From: Protaetiibacter sp.
GTDB taxonomy: Bacteria > Actinomycetota > Actinomycetes > Actinomycetales > Microbacteriaceae
Assembly: GCA_030150265.1 (NCBI GenBank)
Contig: JASLGG010000025.1
Coordinates: 124,001 to 188,000, forward strand
Length of the DNA stretch: 64,000 nucleotides
Direction of reading: 5' to 3'
Positions 32,819-41,975 of this stretch are shown piece after piece (position 1 is the first letter of the stretch; each line of letters starts with the position of its first letter). A program made the translations under genes and the position numbers. The notes beneath the pieces were generated by a model, which saw only the letters and a list, made by a program, of their open reading frames with translations, was not told the DNA's origin and made no database searches.

Positions 32819-34390
32819 ATGGCAACCTTCGGCACGCTCTCCGACCGGCTCACCCAGACCTTCAAGAACCTCCGCACCAAGGGCAAGCTCAGCCCCGCGG
32901 ATGTCGACGGCACGGTGCGCGAGATCCGTCGCGCCCTCCTCGACGCGGATGTCGCCCTTGAGGTCGTGAAGGACTTCACGGGCCGCGTGCGCGAGCGCGC
33001 CCTCTCCGACGAGGTCAACAAGGCGCTCAACCCGGCCCAGCAGGTCGTGCAGATCGTCAACGAGGAGCTCGTGGGGATCCTCGGCGGGCAGCAGCGGCGC
33101 CTCGAGTTCGCCAAGAAGCCGCCGACCGTGATCATGCTCGCGGGCCTCCAGGGCGCCGGGAAGACGACCCTCGCGGGCAAGCTCGCGAAGTGGCTCAAGA
33201 AGGAGGGCCACACGCCGCTGCTCGTGGCATCCGACCTCCAGCGCCCGAACGCCGTCACCCAGCTGCAGGTGGTGGGCGAGCAGGCCGGGGTGCCGGTCTT
33301 CGCGCCGGAGCCGGGCAACGGCGTCGGCAACCCCGTGAAGGTCGCCAAGGAGGGCGTGAAGGAGGCCGAGCGCCGGCAGCACGACGTCGTCATCGTCGAC
33401 ACCGCCGGACGCCTCGGCATCGACGCCGAGCTCATGAAGCAGGCCTCCGACATCCGGAAGGCGGTCGACCCCGACGAGGTGCTCTTCGTCATCGACTCGC
33501 TCACCGGTCAGGACGCCGTCAACACGGCGCGCGCCTTCCAGGAGGGCGTCGACTTCACGGGCGTCGTGCTCACCAAGCTCGACGGCGACTCCCGCGGCGG
33601 CGCGGCGCTCTCGGTGACCTCGGTCACCGGACGCCCGATCATCTTCGCGTCCACGGGCGAGGGGCTCGACGACTTCGAGCCGTTCCACCCCGACCGCATG
33701 GCCTCGCGGATCCTCGACCTCGGCGACATCCTGACCCTCATCGAGCAGGCGCAGTCGGCGTTCGACGAGGAGGAGGCGCTCAAGGTCGCGGAGAAGTTCC
33801 GCACCGACAGCTTCACGCTCGACGACTTCCTCGGCCAGATGCAGCAGCTCAAGAAGATGGGCTCGCTGAAGGGGATGCTCGGGATGCTTCCCGGCGCCCG
33901 CGGCATGAAGGACCAGCTCGAGAACTTCGACGAGCGCGAGCTCGTGCGCACCGAGGCGATCATCCAGTCGATGACCCCGGCCGAGCGGCAGAACACCAAG
34001 CTGCTGAACGGCTCGCGCCGACTCCGGATCGCGAAGGGCTCCGGCATGACGGTCACCGACGTCAACCAGCTCGTCGCGCGCTTCGAGCAGGCGGCGAAGA
34101 TGATGAAGACCGTCGCCAAGGGCGGCGTTCCGCAGGTCCCCGGCATGGGCCCGATCCCCGGCATGCATGGCGGCGCCAAGAAGGCGGCGGCCAAGAAGAA
34201 GGGCAAGGGCGGATCGCGCTCCGGCAACCCCGCGAAGCGCGCCGCCGAGAACGCGGCCATCGCGCAGGGCATCAAGCCGGGTGCGCCGTCGGGCGGCGGC
34301 TCGGGCTTCGGCCTCGGCGGCGGTGCGCCGAAGGGCGCGCCCACCGAGGAGGAGCTCGCCGCGCTGCAGAAGATGCTCGGGCGCCGGTGA
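32819..34390 (+). CDS. ffh: Signal recognition particle protein Ffh
   Basis: 523 residues. N-domain, then GTPase with P-loop GLQGAGKTT (about 109-117), DTAGR and TKLDGDSRGG, then the Met-rich M domain (about 300-440: MQQLKKMGSLKGMLGMLPG and the SGMTVTDVNQLVARFEQAAKMMK RNA-binding helix pair). The C-terminus carries a Lys- and Gly-rich extension (GGSRSG...GGGSGFGLGGG) ending EEELAALQKMLGRR. It binds signal sequences with 4.5S RNA and docks on FtsY. The 4.5S RNA gene is not seen here. Confidence 0.97.
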   Translation: MATFGTLSDRLTQTFKNLRTKGKLSPADVDGTVREIRRALLDADVALEVVKDFTGRVRERALSDEVNKALNPAQQVVQIVNEELVGILGGQQRRLEFAKKPPTVIMLAGLQGAGKTTLAGKLAKWLKKEGHTPLLVASDLQRPNAVTQLQVVGEQAGVPVFAPEPGNGVGNPVKVAKEGVKEAERRQHDVVIVDTAGRLGIDAELMKQASDIRKAVDPDEVLFVIDSLTGQDAVNTARAFQEGVDFTGVVLTKLDGDSRGGAALSVTSVTGRPIIFASTGEGLDDFEPFHPDRMASRILDLGDILTLIEQAQSAFDEEEALKVAEKFRTDSFTLDDFLGQMQQLKKMGSLKGMLGMLPGARGMKDQLENFDERELVRTEAIIQSMTPAERQNTKLLNGSRRLRIAKGSGMTVTDVNQLVARFEQAAKMMKTVAKGGVPQVPGMGPIPGMHGGAKKAAAKKKGKGGSRSGNPAKRAAENAAIAQGIKPGAPSGGGSGFGLGGGAPKGAPTEEELAALQKMLGRR

Positions 34391-35202
34391 TGGGGCCTGA
34401 GCGCCCCATCCGCATCGCCGTCCAGCTCGCCCCGCAGCACGCGCGCTACGAGCTGATCCGCGACACGGTGCGTCGCGTCGAGGACCTCGGCGTCGACATC
34501 GTCTTCAACTGGGACCACTTCTTCCCGCTCACCGGCGACCCCGACGGCCTGCACTACGAGGCCTGGACGATGCTCGCCGCCATCGCCGAGAGCACCTCGC
34601 GCATCGAGTTCGGCCCGCTCGTGAACTGCAACTCGTATCGCAACCCCGACCTGCAGGCCGACATGGCCCGCACGATCGACCACATCTCGGCGAAGGGCGG
34701 CACGGGCCGGTTCATCTTCGGCACGGGCTCCGGATGGTTCGAGCGCGACTACGCGGAGTACGGCTACGACTTCGGCACCGCCGGCGCGCGGCTCGACGCG
34801 CTCGCGCGGGACTTGCCGCGCATCCGGGCCCGCTGGGAGAGGCTGAACCCGGCGCCGACCCGCCGCATCCCGATCCTCATCGGAGGCGGGGGCGAGCGGA
34901 AGACGCTGCGGATCGTCGCCGAGCACGCCGACATCTGGCACTCGTTCGCCGACCCCGAGACGCTCGAGCGCAAGCTCGGGATCCTCGACGAGCACTGCGC
35001 CGCGGTCGGCCGGGACCGTTCCGAGATCGAGATCTCGACCGGGGTCTCGGCGCGCGACGCGGCCTCGCTCACCCCGGCGGTGCTCGAGCGGCAGCACGCG
35101 CTCGGGGTGCGGCTGTTCGAGGTGCCGGCATCCGGTCCCGACTACGATCTGGGGCCGCTCGAGCGACTGCTCGCCTGGCGCGCCTCCTTCCTCGGGGGAT
35201 GA
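34390..35202 (+). CDS. LLM-class F420-dependent oxidoreductase
   Basis: 270 residues. ATG 34390 shares one base with the ffh stop (TGATG); a GTG at 34387 would add one residue. LLM barrel with VFNWDHFFPL after the first strand, RFIFGTGSGWFERDYAEYGY at about residues 102-121, and ILIGGGGERKTLRIVAEHADIWHSF. The family uses F420 or FMN and acts on unknown substrates. The position between ffh and rpsP is shared with many actinobacteria, which suggests co-transcription by chance or a house-keeping role. Confidence 0.88.
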   Translation: MGPERPIRIAVQLAPQHARYELIRDTVRRVEDLGVDIVFNWDHFFPLTGDPDGLHYEAWTMLAAIAESTSRIEFGPLVNCNSYRNPDLQADMARTIDHISAKGGTGRFIFGTGSGWFERDYAEYGYDFGTAGARLDALARDLPRIRARWERLNPAPTRRIPILIGGGGERKTLRIVAEHADIWHSFADPETLERKLGILDEHCAAVGRDRSEIEISTGVSARDAASLTPAVLERQHALGVRLFEVPASGPDYDLGPLERLLAWRASFLGG

Positions 35203-35382
35203 CCGCGGCGCGGATGGGGGCCGAGTAGCACGAGCCCCGCGGACGTGTCAGAATAGGACGCTGGAGCCTCGCCGCCCGACCCTCTATCAGGCGCGACGGT
35301 TCCCCTCATCAGAGCTTTCTGCCGGAGTGTGCCCCCACGCGCACGGGAGCAGTTCGACCCCAACACACCTTTCAGGAGAATT
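35203..35382 (+). promoter_or_regulatory. rpsP leader region
   Basis: 180 bases without a gene. GTGTCAGAATAGGACG at 35245-35260 contains a plausible -10 (CAGAAT or TAGGAC). About 125 bases of leader follow, ending in AGGAGA (35374-35379) before GTG 35383. I find no convincing terminator or riboswitch; ribosomal protein autoregulation is possible but not shown. Confidence 0.4.
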
Positions 35383-35913
35383 GTGGCTGTCAAGATCCGC
35401 CTCAAGCGGCTCGGCAAGATCCGTGCCCCGTACTACCGCATCGTCGTCGCCGACTCGCGCACCAAGCGCGACGGTCGTGTGATCGAGGAGATCGGCAAGT
35501 ACCACCCCACCGAGGAGCCCTCGTTCATCGAGATCGACTCGGAGCGCGCCCAGTACTGGCTCTCGGTCGGCGCCCAGCCCACCGAGCAGGTGCTCGCGCT
35601 CCTCAAGCTCTCGGGCGACTGGGGCACCTTCAAGGGCGAGAAGGGTGCCAAGAGCACCATCAAGACCAAGGAGGCGCCGGTCGCGTTCTCGGTCGACGAG
35701 AAGAAGAAGCCCGTGCTCAAGCCCAAGGCCGAGAAGCCGGCGCCCGCGAAGGCCGCCGACGAGGACGCCGCCGCGGCGACCGGTGACGACGAGGCCGCCG
35801 AGGTCGTGACGGAGGATGCGGACACCGCTGCCGCCGACGCCGCCGAGCTCGCCGTCGAGGCCGTCGAGGCTGAGGAGGCCGCCGAGGCCCCGGCCGACGC
35901 CGACAAGGAGTAA
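35383..35913 (+). CDS. rpsP: 30S ribosomal protein bS16 with acidic C-terminal extension
   Basis: 176 residues from GTG 35383 with a clear AGGAGA site. The S16 core is residues 1-85 ([23 protein letters not shown]). After that comes a Lys/Pro-rich linker ([17 protein letters not shown]) and about 60 residues rich in Ala, Glu and Asp. Such tails are frequent in actinobacterial S16. It heads the rpsP-khpA-rimM(-trmD) group. Confidence 0.97.
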   Translation: MAVKIRLKRLGKIRAPYYRIVVADSRTKRDGRVIEEIGKYHPTEEPSFIEIDSERAQYWLSVGAQPTEQVLALLKLSGDWGTFKGEKGAKSTIKTKEAPVAFSVDEKKKPVLKPKAEKPAPAKAADEDAAAATGDDEAAEVVTEDADTAAADAAELAVEAVEAEEAAEAPADADKE

Positions 35914-35917
35914 CGCC

Positions 35918-36157
35918 GTGCTCGCATCCGCCCTCGAGCACCTCGTGAAGGGGATCGTCGATCACCCCGACGAGGTCCAGGTGGATTCGTCGAGCACCGC
36001 GCGCGGCGAGGTCCTCGAGGTGCGGGTGCACCCCGAGGACCTCGGCCGCGTCATCGGCCGCTCGGGACGCACCGCGAAGGCGCTCCGCGCCCTCGTGACC
36101 GCGCTCGCCGACGGCCGCCGCGTGCGCGTCGACGTCGTCGACACCGACGCGGCGTGA
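35918..36157 (+). CDS. khpA: KH-domain RNA-binding protein KhpA
   Basis: 79 residues from GTG 35918, four bases after the rpsP stop. A single type-II KH domain with the GxxG loop in [15 protein letters not shown] (about residues 47-61). In firmicutes KhpA pairs with KhpB (Jag/EloR) and binds many RNAs affecting cell elongation. The location between rpsP and rimM is the standard one. Confidence 0.95.
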   Translation: MLASALEHLVKGIVDHPDEVQVDSSSTARGEVLEVRVHPEDLGRVIGRSGRTAKALRALVTALADGRRVRVDVVDTDAA

Positions 36158-36753
36158 GCGGGGCCAAGCGCCCCGGCACCACCCAGCTGCGCGTCGGGCG
36201 GCTCCTCAAGGCGCACGGGCTCAAGGGCGCGCTCAAGCTCGAGCTCTACACCGACGCCCCCGAGAAGCGCTTCCTCCCCGGTGCCTCGTTCTCGTTGCAG
36301 GTGCCGAACGAGTCTCCGTGGCACGGCAAGAGCATCGAGCTCGCCGAGCTGCGCTGGTACAACGGGCATCCGGTCGCCTTCTTCGAGGGCGTGACCGATC
36401 GCACCGTCGCCGAGACGCTCGTCAAGGCGATCCTGTGGATCGACGCGGACATCGCGGCGGAGCAGGAGCCGGACGCCTGGTACGACCATCAGCTCGTCGG
36501 CCTCCGGGCGCTGCGCGACGGCACCGAGGTCGGAGAGGTGGTGCGCGTCGAGCACCTGCCGGCGCAGGATCTGCTGGTCGTCAAGGCGGGCGATCGCGAG
36601 GTGCTCGTGCCCTTCGTCTCGGCGATCGTGCCGACGGTCGACATCGCCGCGGGCACCGTCGTGCTGACGCCCCCCGCGGGTCTCTTCGAGGACCTCCCCG
36701 CCGACGACCTCACCTCCGAGCCCTCCGCCTCCGAGCCCCCCGCCTCCGAGTAG
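36154..36753 (+). CDS. rimM: 16S rRNA processing protein RimM
   Basis: 199 residues, GTG overlapping the khpA stop. N-terminal RimM barrel ([19 protein letters not shown]...) and C-terminal PRC-barrel domain ([31 protein letters not shown], about 108-138). It binds S19 and aids 30S head assembly. The end carries an extra Ser-Glu-Pro-rich tail ([10 protein letters not shown]) made of three near-copies of a short unit. Confidence 0.95.
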   Translation: MSGAKRPGTTQLRVGRLLKAHGLKGALKLELYTDAPEKRFLPGASFSLQVPNESPWHGKSIELAELRWYNGHPVAFFEGVTDRTVAETLVKAILWIDADIAAEQEPDAWYDHQLVGLRALRDGTEVGEVVRVEHLPAQDLLVVKAGDREVLVPFVSAIVPTVDIAAGTVVLTPPAGLFEDLPADDLTSEPSASEPPASE

Positions 36754-36759
36754 CCCACT

Positions 36760-36845
36760 CGGCGGGAGCAACCGCACTATCGGCGGGAGCAACCGCAAGC
36801 ACGGGCGGCACAACCGGCACACGGCGGGGGCAACTGCTCCCGCCG
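36760..36845 (+). repeat. Four degenerate 20-21-bp tandem repeats between rimM and trmD
   Basis: Units start at 36760, 36781, 36802 and 36822. The first two share CGGCGGGAGCAACCGCA exactly; the third and fourth are diverged. The end of the fourth (GCTCCCGCCG, 36836-36845) is the reverse complement of the start of unit 2 (36781-36790), so a hairpin can form across the array. The rest of the 158-base gap up to trmD holds the TACGCT box. Confidence 0.8.
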
Positions 36846-36899
36846 TCTGCCACGTGCTCCGCCCGCGCCGGCCGACGCCGAGCGGTCAGCGGGCGCCGG

Positions 36900-36905
36900 T
36901 ACGCT
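36900..36905 (+). promoter_or_regulatory. -10 box TACGCT for trmD
   Basis: TACGCT lies 6 bases before ATG 36912. trmD is usually in the rimM operon; here it appears to have its own leaderless promoter after a repeat array. Confidence 0.6.
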
Positions 36906-36911
36906 CGACGG

Positions 36912-37607
36912 ATGCGCATCGACGTCGTCACCATCTTCCCCGAGTTCTTCTCGGTGCTCGACGTGTCGCTGCTCGGCAAGGCGCGCGCATCCGGTCTCAT
37001 CGACATCCGGGTGCACGACCTGCGGGACTTCACCCACGACCGGCACCGCACGGTCGACGACACGCCCGCGGGCGGCGGAGCCGGCATGGTCATGAGGCCC
37101 GAGCCGTGGGGCGAGGCGCTCGACGCGGTGCTCGACGGCGCAGCGGATGCGGTGGTGGTCTTCCCCACGCCCGCCGGCGAGCTCTTCCGTCAGCCGATCG
37201 CCCGCGAGCTCGCCGCCGCACCGCACCTCGTGTTCTGCTGCGGCCGCTACGAGGGCATCGACCAGCGCGTCGTCGCGCACACCGCGACGCGGCCGGAGGT
37301 GGCGGCGGTCCGCGAGCTCAGCCTCGGCGACTACGTGCTCAACGGGGGAGAGGTCGCCGTGATGGCGATCATCGAGGCCACCGGACGCCTCGTGCCGGGC
37401 ATGGTCGGGAATCCCGAGTCGCTCGTCGAGGAGAGCCACGAGGACGGGCTGCTCGAGTATCCGAGCTACACGAAGCCCGCGGTGTGGCGCGGGCTCGAGA
37501 CGCCGCCGGTGCTGCTCTCGGGCAACCACGCCGCGATCGCCGCCTGGCGCCGCGAGCAGCAGATCGAGCGCACTCGCCGCATCCGTCCCGAGCTCCTCGG
37601 GGAGTGA
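36912..37607 (+). CDS. trmD: tRNA (guanine37-N1)-methyltransferase
   Basis: 231 residues. SPOUT-class trefoil-knot methyltransferase: [16 protein letters not shown] start, [12 protein letters not shown], the knot region [12 protein letters not shown] (about 112-123) and [12 protein letters not shown], with the AdoMet-binding loop. It methylates G37 of tRNAs to prevent frameshifting. Full length and intact. Confidence 0.97.
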   Translation: MRIDVVTIFPEFFSVLDVSLLGKARASGLIDIRVHDLRDFTHDRHRTVDDTPAGGGAGMVMRPEPWGEALDAVLDGAADAVVVFPTPAGELFRQPIARELAAAPHLVFCCGRYEGIDQRVVAHTATRPEVAAVRELSLGDYVLNGGEVAVMAIIEATGRLVPGMVGNPESLVEESHEDGLLEYPSYTKPAVWRGLETPPVLLSGNHAAIAAWRREQQIERTRRIRPELLGE

Positions 37608-37625
37608 GCGGCCCCGCGGCGGGAG

Positions 37626-38396
37626 TCAGTGGGAGCGGGCCGTGAGCACGAGGGGGCCGTCGTCGGTGATCGCGACCGTGTGCTCGGCGTGGGCGCCGCG
37701 CGAGCCGTCGCGGGAGCGCAGGGTCCAGCCGTCGGGGTCGGTGTAGATCTCGTCGGTGCCCTGCATGAACCACGGCTCGATCGCCACCACGAGCCCCGCC
37801 CGCAGCGGCAGGCCGCGCTTGCGGCGCCCGTCGTTGGCGATGTGCGGGTCGCCGTGCATCGTGTGCCCCACGCCGTGCCCGCCGAAGTCGAGGTTCACCG
37901 AGAGCCCGGATGCGTGCGCCACGTCGCCGATCTCGGCCGAGATGTCGCCGATCCGGTTGCCGACGGTCGCCGCCCGGATGCCCGCCTCGAGCGCACGCTC
38001 GGCCGTCGCGATGAGCTCGAGGTCGGCCGGGTCCGCCTCGCCCACGACGAGCGAGAGCGCCGAGTCGGCCACCCATCCGTCGACGGACGCCGCGAAGTCG
38101 AGCGAGAGCAGGTCGCCGTCGCGCAGGCGGTAGTCGTGCGGCAGCCCGTGCAGCACCGCGTCGTTGACCGAGGTGCAGATGACCTTGCCGAACGGAGAGG
38201 CGCCGAAGGAGGGGTGGTAGTCGATGTAGCAGCTCTCGGCCCCGGCCGAGCGGATCATGTCGTGCGCGAGCCGGTCGAGGTCGAGCAGGTTGACGCCCAC
38301 GTCGGCGGCGTCGCGGGTGGCCTCCAGCACGCTCGCCACGAAGCGGCCGGCGGCCTTCATCTGCTCGATCTCAGCGGGCGTCCGGAGTTCTATCAC
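37626..38396 (-). CDS. map: Methionine aminopeptidase, type I
   Basis: 256 residues from a GTG at 38396. The five metal ligands of the pita-bread fold are recognisable: Asp in LSLDFAASVDGWVADSAL (two), His in GHGVGHTMHG, Glu in VAIEPWF and Glu in HAEHTVAI. It removes the initiator Met from new proteins. A TACGCT box 6 bases upstream predicts leaderless mRNA and rules out the longer N-terminus that would begin at 38528 inside the divergent gene. It converges with trmD. Confidence 0.96.
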   Translation of the reverse strand: MIELRTPAEIEQMKAAGRFVASVLEATRDAADVGVNLLDLDRLAHDMIRSAGAESCYIDYHPSFGASPFGKVICTSVNDAVLHGLPHDYRLRDGDLLSLDFAASVDGWVADSALSLVVGEADPADLELIATAERALEAGIRAATVGNRIGDISAEIGDVAHASGLSVNLDFGGHGVGHTMHGDPHIANDGRRKRGLPLRAGLVVAIEPWFMQGTDEIYTDPDGWTLRSRDGSRGAHAEHTVAITDDGPLVLTARSH

Positions 38397-38402
38397 CCGT
38401 CG

Positions 38403-38412
38403 AGCGTAGCCT
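38403..38412. promoter_or_regulatory. Overlapping divergent -10 boxes (bidirectional promoter)
   Basis: The ten bases AGCGTAGCCT hold TACGCT on the minus strand (for map, 6-base gap) and TAGCCT on the plus strand (for 38419, 6-base gap). They share the TA at 38407-38408. The two start codons are only 22 bases apart, so both transcripts should be leaderless and only one can be initiated at a time. Confidence 0.7.
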
Positions 38413-38418
38413 TGGGCG

Positions 38419-38931
38419 ATGGTCGTGCGTCGCGTGGTGTACCGCATGCTCTTCCCGATGGCGCTGCTGCTGCCCGTGTGGGTGCTCGTCGGACGCGGCA
38501 TCCTGCTCGACGGCATCGGCTGGGACATCGTCGGCTACCTCATCGTGTGCCCGGTGCTGTTCGTGATGCTGCTGCTCATCGGCGGTCTCCTGGTGTGGCG
38601 GCCGGGGGTGCGTCCGGATGCGGCGGTCTCGACGTGGGATGCGGTGGTGCTCGCCGTGCTGTGGGGGGTGCTGATCGCGGCGGGGTTCGTGGCGCATCCG
38701 GCGATCGTCGCCGCGGCGGCCGTGCTCGTGATCGCCGCCTTCTGGTTCGCCGTGTGGGAGCTCGTGCGCGAGGGGCGCCGCCGCTTCCAGGCGGTCATGG
38801 ACGACGTGGATGCCACGACGCGCGGCGCGCGGGCCTCGGTGCCGCGTCCGGAGCCCCTCGACATCGGCGAGGTCATCGTGGTGACCTCCCACGACGTCAC
38901 CCCTCCGCAGCGGGGTGATGCGCCGCACTGA
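38419..38931 (+). CDS. Four-helix membrane protein of unknown function
   Basis: 170 residues. Four hydrophobic helices in the first 120 residues (MLFPMALLLPVWVLVG, IVGYLIVCPVLFVMLLLIGG, AVVLAVLWGVLIAAGFVA, AAAAVLVIAAFWFAVWELV) and a charged cytosolic tail with SVPRPEPLDIGEVIVV. No family recognised. It lies 11 bases before the polyketide synthase gene on the same strand, so it may be the first gene of that operon. Confidence 0.72.
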   Translation: MVVRRVVYRMLFPMALLLPVWVLVGRGILLDGIGWDIVGYLIVCPVLFVMLLLIGGLLVWRPGVRPDAAVSTWDAVVLAVLWGVLIAAGFVAHPAIVAAAAVLVIAAFWFAVWELVREGRRRFQAVMDDVDATTRGARASVPRPEPLDIGEVIVVTSHDVTPPQRGDAPH

Positions 38932-38942
38932 CGGCGCGCGCG

Positions 38943-40037
38943 GTGACGTCACGCATCCTGGCGATCGAGACGGCGGTGCCCGAGGCGGCGCTGCCGCAGG
39001 ATCGCGCGCGCGACATCCTGCTCCGTCAGCCGGGCCGCTCGCGGCTCGCCTCGCGGCTCGTGGCGGCCGCGTTCGACGCCTCGGGCATCGAGGAGCGTCG
39101 CACGGTGGTCGACGCCCTCGTCGGGGACGACGACTCCCCGCTCGTGGGGCCGGGCGGCGTGATCCGCCCCGCCACGACGGGCGAGCGCAACGCTCTCTAC
39201 GCGCGGCACGCGCCCGCTCTCGCCGCCGAGGCCGCGGGTCGTGCCCTCGTGGCCGCGGGGATGGGGCCCGCGGAGGTCACCCACCTGGTGACCGTCTCGT
39301 GCACGGGCTTCGTCTCACCCGGTCCCGACCTCGCGATCGTCCGCGCGCTCGGCATGGACCCCGGCACGGCCCGCCTCCACATCGGGTTCATGGGATGCAG
39401 CGGCGCCTTCCCCGCCCTGCGCGCCGCCGACGCGTTCTGCCGCGCCGATCCGTCGGCCGTCGTGCTCGTGGTGTGCGTCGAGCTCTGCACCGTGCACCTG
39501 GGGGCCTCCGACGATCCGGAGCAGATCGTGGCGATGTCGCTCTTCGGCGACGGCGCGGCGGCTGCGGTGGTCTCCTCGCGCGACCCCGCGCGTCCGGCGC
39601 TCGCGCTCGACGGCTTCCTCACGGGCCTGCTCCCCGACACGGTCGACGAGATGACCTGGACGATCGGCGACGCCGGCTTCGTGATGCGGCTCTCGAGCCG
39701 GGTTCCCGCCCATATCGGGCACGGCATCCGCGCGGCCCTCGCGCCCCTGCTGCCCGAGGGGGCGGATGCCGTGGACGGCTGGGCGGTGCACCCCGGCGGG
39801 CGCAGCATCGTCGACCACGTGCGCGACGCCCTCGGCCTCCCCGAGCAGGCCATGCGCCACTCCCGCGCCGTGCTCGCGCGCCACGGCAACATGTCGAGCC
39901 CGACGATCCTCTTCGTGCTGCGGCGGCTGCTCGAGGAGCAGGCGGAGGGGGTCGCGTGCGCGATGGCCTTCGGGCCGGGGCTCACGCTCGAGGCGGCGCG
40001 GATGCGCGTCGAGCGGCCCGCGGGGGTCGCACGGTGA
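38943..40037 (+). CDS. Type III polyketide synthase (chalcone/alkylresorcinol synthase family)
   Basis: 364 residues from GTG 38943. The catalytic triad is complete: C152 in GFMGCSGAFPALR, H283 in WAVHPGG, N316 in RHGNMSSPTILF. LFGDGAAAAVVSS marks the thiolase fold. Type III synthases extend a starter CoA with malonyl-CoA units and cyclise it to resorcinols, pyrones or naphthalene derivatives. The starter cannot be predicted. It is followed, with overlapping codons, by a methyltransferase gene, then a small membrane protein and a nitroreductase-family gene, forming a compact biosynthetic operon. Confidence 0.93.
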   Translation: MTSRILAIETAVPEAALPQDRARDILLRQPGRSRLASRLVAAAFDASGIEERRTVVDALVGDDDSPLVGPGGVIRPATTGERNALYARHAPALAAEAAGRALVAAGMGPAEVTHLVTVSCTGFVSPGPDLAIVRALGMDPGTARLHIGFMGCSGAFPALRAADAFCRADPSAVVLVVCVELCTVHLGASDDPEQIVAMSLFGDGAAAAVVSSRDPARPALALDGFLTGLLPDTVDEMTWTIGDAGFVMRLSSRVPAHIGHGIRAALAPLLPEGADAVDGWAVHPGGRSIVDHVRDALGLPEQAMRHSRAVLARHGNMSSPTILFVLRRLLEEQAEGVACAMAFGPGLTLEAARMRVERPAGVAR

Positions 40038-40753
40038 GCGGTCTGCGCACCCGTGCGACGGGCATCCTCGAGGCGATGGACGACCCGGCATGCGATCCGC
40101 GCCTCCTCGAGAACACCTACCGCCGCTTCCGGCTGGTCAACCGCCTCGTGGCCGGGTGGCGCCTGCTGTACCGGCATCGCATCCGTCCGCTGCTGTCGCC
40201 GTCGCGGCCGTTCGCGCTGCTCGACATCGGCTCGGGCGGGGCGGATGTCGCCCGGGCGCTCGCGGACCGTGCGCGCCGCGACGGCCTCCGGCTCGAGGTG
40301 ACCGCCGCGGACCCCGACGAACGCGCGCACGCCTTCGCGTCGGCAGCCCCGCATCCGGGCGTCGCCCTGCGGCGCGCCTCGGCGGAGCAGCTCGTGGACG
40401 AGGGCGCGCGCTTCGACCTCGTGGTCTCGAACCACGTGCTCCACCACCTCGACGAGCTGCCGGGCTTCCTCGCGGCGTGTGCGCGGCTCGCGCCGCGGGC
40501 GCTGCACAACGACATCCGGCGCTCGCCCGCCGCCCTCGCGCTCTACACCGCCGCCGTGTGGCCGATCGCGGCCGGCAGCTTCCTGTACGGCGACGGGTGC
40601 GCGTCGATCCGCCGCAGCTACACGGTCGCGGAGCTGCGCGCGGCGGCGCCTCCCGGATGGCGGGTCGAGGCTGCGCGCCCCTTCCGCGTGCTGCTGACGC
40701 TCGACCCCGCCCCCGCATCCGCGCCGGCACCGGGAGAGGGGCGGGACGGATGA
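40034..40753 (+). CDS. Class I SAM-dependent methyltransferase
   Basis: 239 residues; GTG overlaps the synthase stop (GTGA). Motif [20 protein letters not shown] (about 65-83), the acidic post-I residue in VTAADPDE, and [20 protein letters not shown] (motif IV region). Probably O- or C-methylates the polyketide ring. Methyltransferases of this kind accompany type III synthases in several actinobacterial clusters. Confidence 0.9.
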   Translation: MSGLRTRATGILEAMDDPACDPRLLENTYRRFRLVNRLVAGWRLLYRHRIRPLLSPSRPFALLDIGSGGADVARALADRARRDGLRLEVTAADPDERAHAFASAAPHPGVALRRASAEQLVDEGARFDLVVSNHVLHHLDELPGFLAACARLAPRALHNDIRRSPAALALYTAAVWPIAAGSFLYGDGCASIRRSYTVAELRAAAPPGWRVEAARPFRVLLTLDPAPASAPAPGEGRDG

Positions 40754-41118
40754 CCGCGGCCCGCGCCCTCGCGACCCTCGCCGCGTGCTCCTACGCCGCG
40801 AGCTGCGCGCTCGGCATCGGGGTGGCCACCGGCCGACTGCGCACCGGGCGCGCGCACTGGGTGCATCACGCGCTCTACGTGAGCACGACCGCCACGGCCG
40901 CCGCCTCCGCGACGGCCCTCGTCGCCGAGCGGGGGCGGCGCGGTGCCATCGCGGTCCCCGCTCTCCTGCCGCTCGCCCTCATCCCGTTCGCGGGCACGCG
41001 GGGGTGGCGGCATCCGGCGCTCGCCGCCGCGGGTACGCCGTTCACGATCGCCGCGCTCGTCGTGGCCTGGAGCCCGCGCCGCCGGCGCCGGGCGCGTCGG
41101 AGGAAGGGAGCACGCTGA
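40750..41118 (+). CDS. Small membrane protein in the polyketide operon
   Basis: 122 residues, ATG overlapping the methyltransferase stop (ATGA) and itself ending in TGATG shared with the next gene. Three or four hydrophobic helices and an Arg-rich tail ([13 protein letters not shown]). [12 protein letters not shown] puts two His at the membrane edge. No family recognised. The tight overlaps on both sides indicate a functional tie to the pathway, perhaps membrane placement of a lipophilic product. Confidence 0.75.
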   Translation: MTAARALATLAACSYAASCALGIGVATGRLRTGRAHWVHHALYVSTTATAAASATALVAERGRRGAIAVPALLPLALIPFAGTRGWRHPALAAAGTPFTIAALVVAWSPRRRRRARRRKGAR

Positions 41119-41924
41119 TGGATTTCCTCGAGGTGGTGCGGCGTCGCAAGACGACCAACGGGCCGCTCGCGCCCGATCCGGTGTCGGAGGAGCACCAGCG
41201 CCTCCTCATGGAGGTCGCGAGCCGTGCGCCTTCCCAGCTCAACAGCCAGCCGTGGCGCTTCGTGCTCGTGGAGGAGCGCGCCACGATCGAGGAAATCGCC
41301 CGCATCAGCGGCGAGTCGATGACGACGGCGATGTCGAACGGCACCTTCTTCGAGCGCTACAAGCCCTACTTCCGCTTCAGCCGGGAGGAGATGGCGCGCG
41401 AGCGCAGCGGGATGCTGTTCGACAAGCTTCCGGCGCCGCTGCGGCCGTTCACGAACCAGGTGTTCACCCCGCGCGGCCAGAAGCTCATGAACACCATGCG
41501 CGTGCCCCAGCTGCTCGGCGAGGAGAACCGCAAGCTCGTGGCGGGCGCCCCGCTGCTGCTCGGCGTCATGCTCGACCGCGCCGAGTACCGGCCGGGCGAG
41601 CTCTCGTCGTTCTACTCGGTGTTCTCGATGGGCGCCGCCATGGAGAACGTGTGGCTCGCGACGACGGCGCTCGGCATGGGCATCCAGTTCATCTCCTTCC
41701 CGATGGAGGTGCCGGGAGCCTGGGACCGGATCGTGCGCCTCCTCGCGGTGCCCGACGAGCTCGAGCTCATGGCGGTGTACCGGCTCGGCTACCTGCCGGA
41801 GTCGGACAGGCGCCCCGCGATCGACTGGACGAGCCACGAGCGGCGGCTGCCGTCGCAGTTCGTGTTCCGCGAGACCTGCCGCACGCCGGAGGGGCGCTGG
41901 GACGAGGCGGCGCCGTCGGCCTGA
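41118..41924 (+). CDS. Nitroreductase family oxidoreductase
   Basis: 268 residues. FMN-binding nitroreductase fold: [14 protein letters not shown] near the start, the FMN phosphate-contact region [17 protein letters not shown] (about 36-52), and the dimer helix [22 protein letters not shown] (about 172-193). A long insert (about 75-125: [16 protein letters not shown]...) is unusual. In the operon it may reduce or oxidise the polyketide product (quinone/hydroquinone step) in place of the flavin monooxygenase found in other type III clusters. Confidence 0.88.
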   Translation: MDFLEVVRRRKTTNGPLAPDPVSEEHQRLLMEVASRAPSQLNSQPWRFVLVEERATIEEIARISGESMTTAMSNGTFFERYKPYFRFSREEMARERSGMLFDKLPAPLRPFTNQVFTPRGQKLMNTMRVPQLLGEENRKLVAGAPLLLGVMLDRAEYRPGELSSFYSVFSMGAAMENVWLATTALGMGIQFISFPMEVPGAWDRIVRLLAVPDELELMAVYRLGYLPESDRRPAIDWTSHERRLPSQFVFRETCRTPEGRWDEAAPSA

Positions 41925-41975
41925 CGCCTGACGCCGCAGCCCGCGGTCCGCGCCGGTCGCGGCACGGCATCCGGG

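Noticed and set aside
36760..36845. Possible CRISPR-like array
   Set aside because: Repeats of 20-21 bases directly abut each other with no spacers, and there are no cas genes.
38943..40037. Fatty-acid ketosynthase III (FabH)
   Set aside because: The Cys context, the RHGNMSSP segment and neighbours match type III polyketide synthases rather than FabH.
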